The position numbers and the translations under genes are program-made. The notes beneath the pieces are model-generated. The model ran no database searches. It was not told where the DNA came from and saw only the letters and a program-made list of their open reading frames with translations. Below, in pieces: positions 63,421 to 64,000 of a stretch of 64,000 bases of DNA (positions are counted from its first letter, which is position 1; each line of letters opens with the position of its first letter). Source of the DNA: an uncultured Candidatus Melainabacteria bacterium (lineage in GTDB: Bacteria > Cyanobacteriota > Vampirovibrionia > Gastranaerophilales > Gastranaerophilaceae). The DNA lies in contig CATLFB010000001.1 of the NCBI GenBank assembly GCA_949927415.1, positions 248,001 to 312,000 of the forward strand, in the 5' to 3' direction.

Positions 63421-64000
63421 ATGCGCTTAAATTATATTGCAAATGCACTTGGCATTATATTGAAATACATCGGACTTGTAATCCTTCTGCCGATAATTGT
63501 TGCAATAATTTATAAAGATTACGTTTCAATTCTGCCGTTTTTCACAGCCGGCGTGTTTTCAATCATTGCAGGATACAGCCTTAGGAAATTTGTCAAAAAC
63601 GCGTATAAAATCGAAAATTTAAACGATATTAAAAAATCAGAAGCGCTTTTTATTGTTGCACTTTCATGGATAACCTTCGGAATTATAGCAGGCCTGCCGT
63701 TTTTATTTTATGGTCTAAGCCCGATAAATGCTTTGTTTGAAGCAGTTTCCGGAATCACAACGACCGGTGCAACTATATTGACAAACTTTGATTTCCCAAA
63801 AACATTCTTTTTCTGGCGCTCGCTGACACAGTGGCTCGGGGGCTTAGGAATTATCGTGTTGTTTATCGCGATTCTGCCGCAATTTGCAGTTGCCGGCCGC
63901 CAGATGTTCTTTGCAGAAGCCCCGGGACCGACAGAGGACAAAATCACTCCAAGAATCCGAAATACAGCATCAGCCTTGTGGAAAATTTATATCGGACTTA
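63421..64000 (+). CDS. trkH: Trk potassium uptake membrane subunit TrkH (partial)
   Basis: The first 193 codons before the window ends. It has several membrane helices, and a selectivity-filter motif (EAVSGITTTGATIL) followed by FFWRSLTQWLGGLGI, typical of TrkH/KtrB. The rest lies beyond 64000. ATG begins one base after the trkA stop. Confidence 0.9.
   Translation, partial: MRLNYIANALGIILKYIGLVILLPIIVAIIYKDYVSILPFFTAGVFSIIAGYSLRKFVKNAYKIENLNDIKKSEALFIVALSWITFGIIAGLPFLFYGLSPINALFEAVSGITTTGATILTNFDFPKTFFFWRSLTQWLGGLGIIVLFIAILPQFAVAGRQMFFAEAPGPTEDKITPRIRNTASALWKIYIGL

Noticed and set aside
1-64000. CRISPR arrays, rRNA operons, transposase genes
   Set aside because: None seen. The heptad elements have arms but no regularly spaced unique spacers.

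Overview
The window reads as a chromosomal stretch of an AT-rich, Gram-negative-type bacterium. My best guess is a gut member of the non-photosynthetic cyanobacterial sister lineage (Gastranaerophilales / Melainabacteria). This is inference, not proof. It rests on low GC, cyanobacteria-like group 2 and group 3 sigma factors, a GH57/DUF3536 glycosidase, paired YkgJ-type cysteine-cluster proteins, a pseudopilin with an FTLAEVLITLGI-type N-terminus, an autotransporter (so an outer membrane), a membrane pyrophosphatase and an EF-hand protein. No rRNA, CRISPR array, prophage or transposase gene was seen.

Layout. 0-18 kb is mostly housekeeping: gatC-pyrG, a sigma factor with a prepilin peptidase, dnaA-ruvA, a chain ppiC/M24 peptidase/trmH with 1-nt overlaps, a ferredoxin, deoB, a group 2 sigma factor, a thioredoxin-like protein and folE2. 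A GC-rich, hairpin-dense repeat region (about 14.36-14.94 kb) follows, then an M49 peptidase, rlmH and mscS. 18-31 kb holds hppA, a small coiled-coil gene split by a frameshift, a BadF-type ATPase, the EF-hand protein, rlmN, a pseudopilin behind a 12-bp homopolymer, dtd, and an RG/NG-rich protein overlapping rimM-trmD. 31-40 kb holds lineage-type unknowns, GH57, pckA and a putative HExxH protein. 40.5-48.3 kb is an accessory island: tRNA-Gly(TCC), a decayed gene, a HAD fragment and a type I restriction-modification operon (hsdR-hsdM-hsdS) whose hsdS is split by a frameshift. 48.5-64 kb holds an SMR transporter, a large Pmp-like autotransporter, a GltD-type oxidoreductase, mutS2, an M20 peptidase, a lytic transglycosylase, an MTA/purine phosphorylase and trkA-trkH (trkH runs off the end).

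The genes suggest an anaerobic or fermentative, energy-economising metabolism: pyrophosphate-driven ion pump, PEPCK, ferredoxin, GltD-type flavoprotein and several peptidases. Several surface and defence loci carry possible switching features: a homopolymer in the pseudopilin, repeated sites around the autotransporter promoter, and repeated halves of hsdS.

The most notable non-coding signal is a family of three elements of about 157-161 bp (25.3, 55.8 and 60.7 kb). They share long inverted arms built from 7-bp units (GGTGAAA-like) and a conserved inner motif, resembling a MITE or the heptamer repeats of cyanobacteria.
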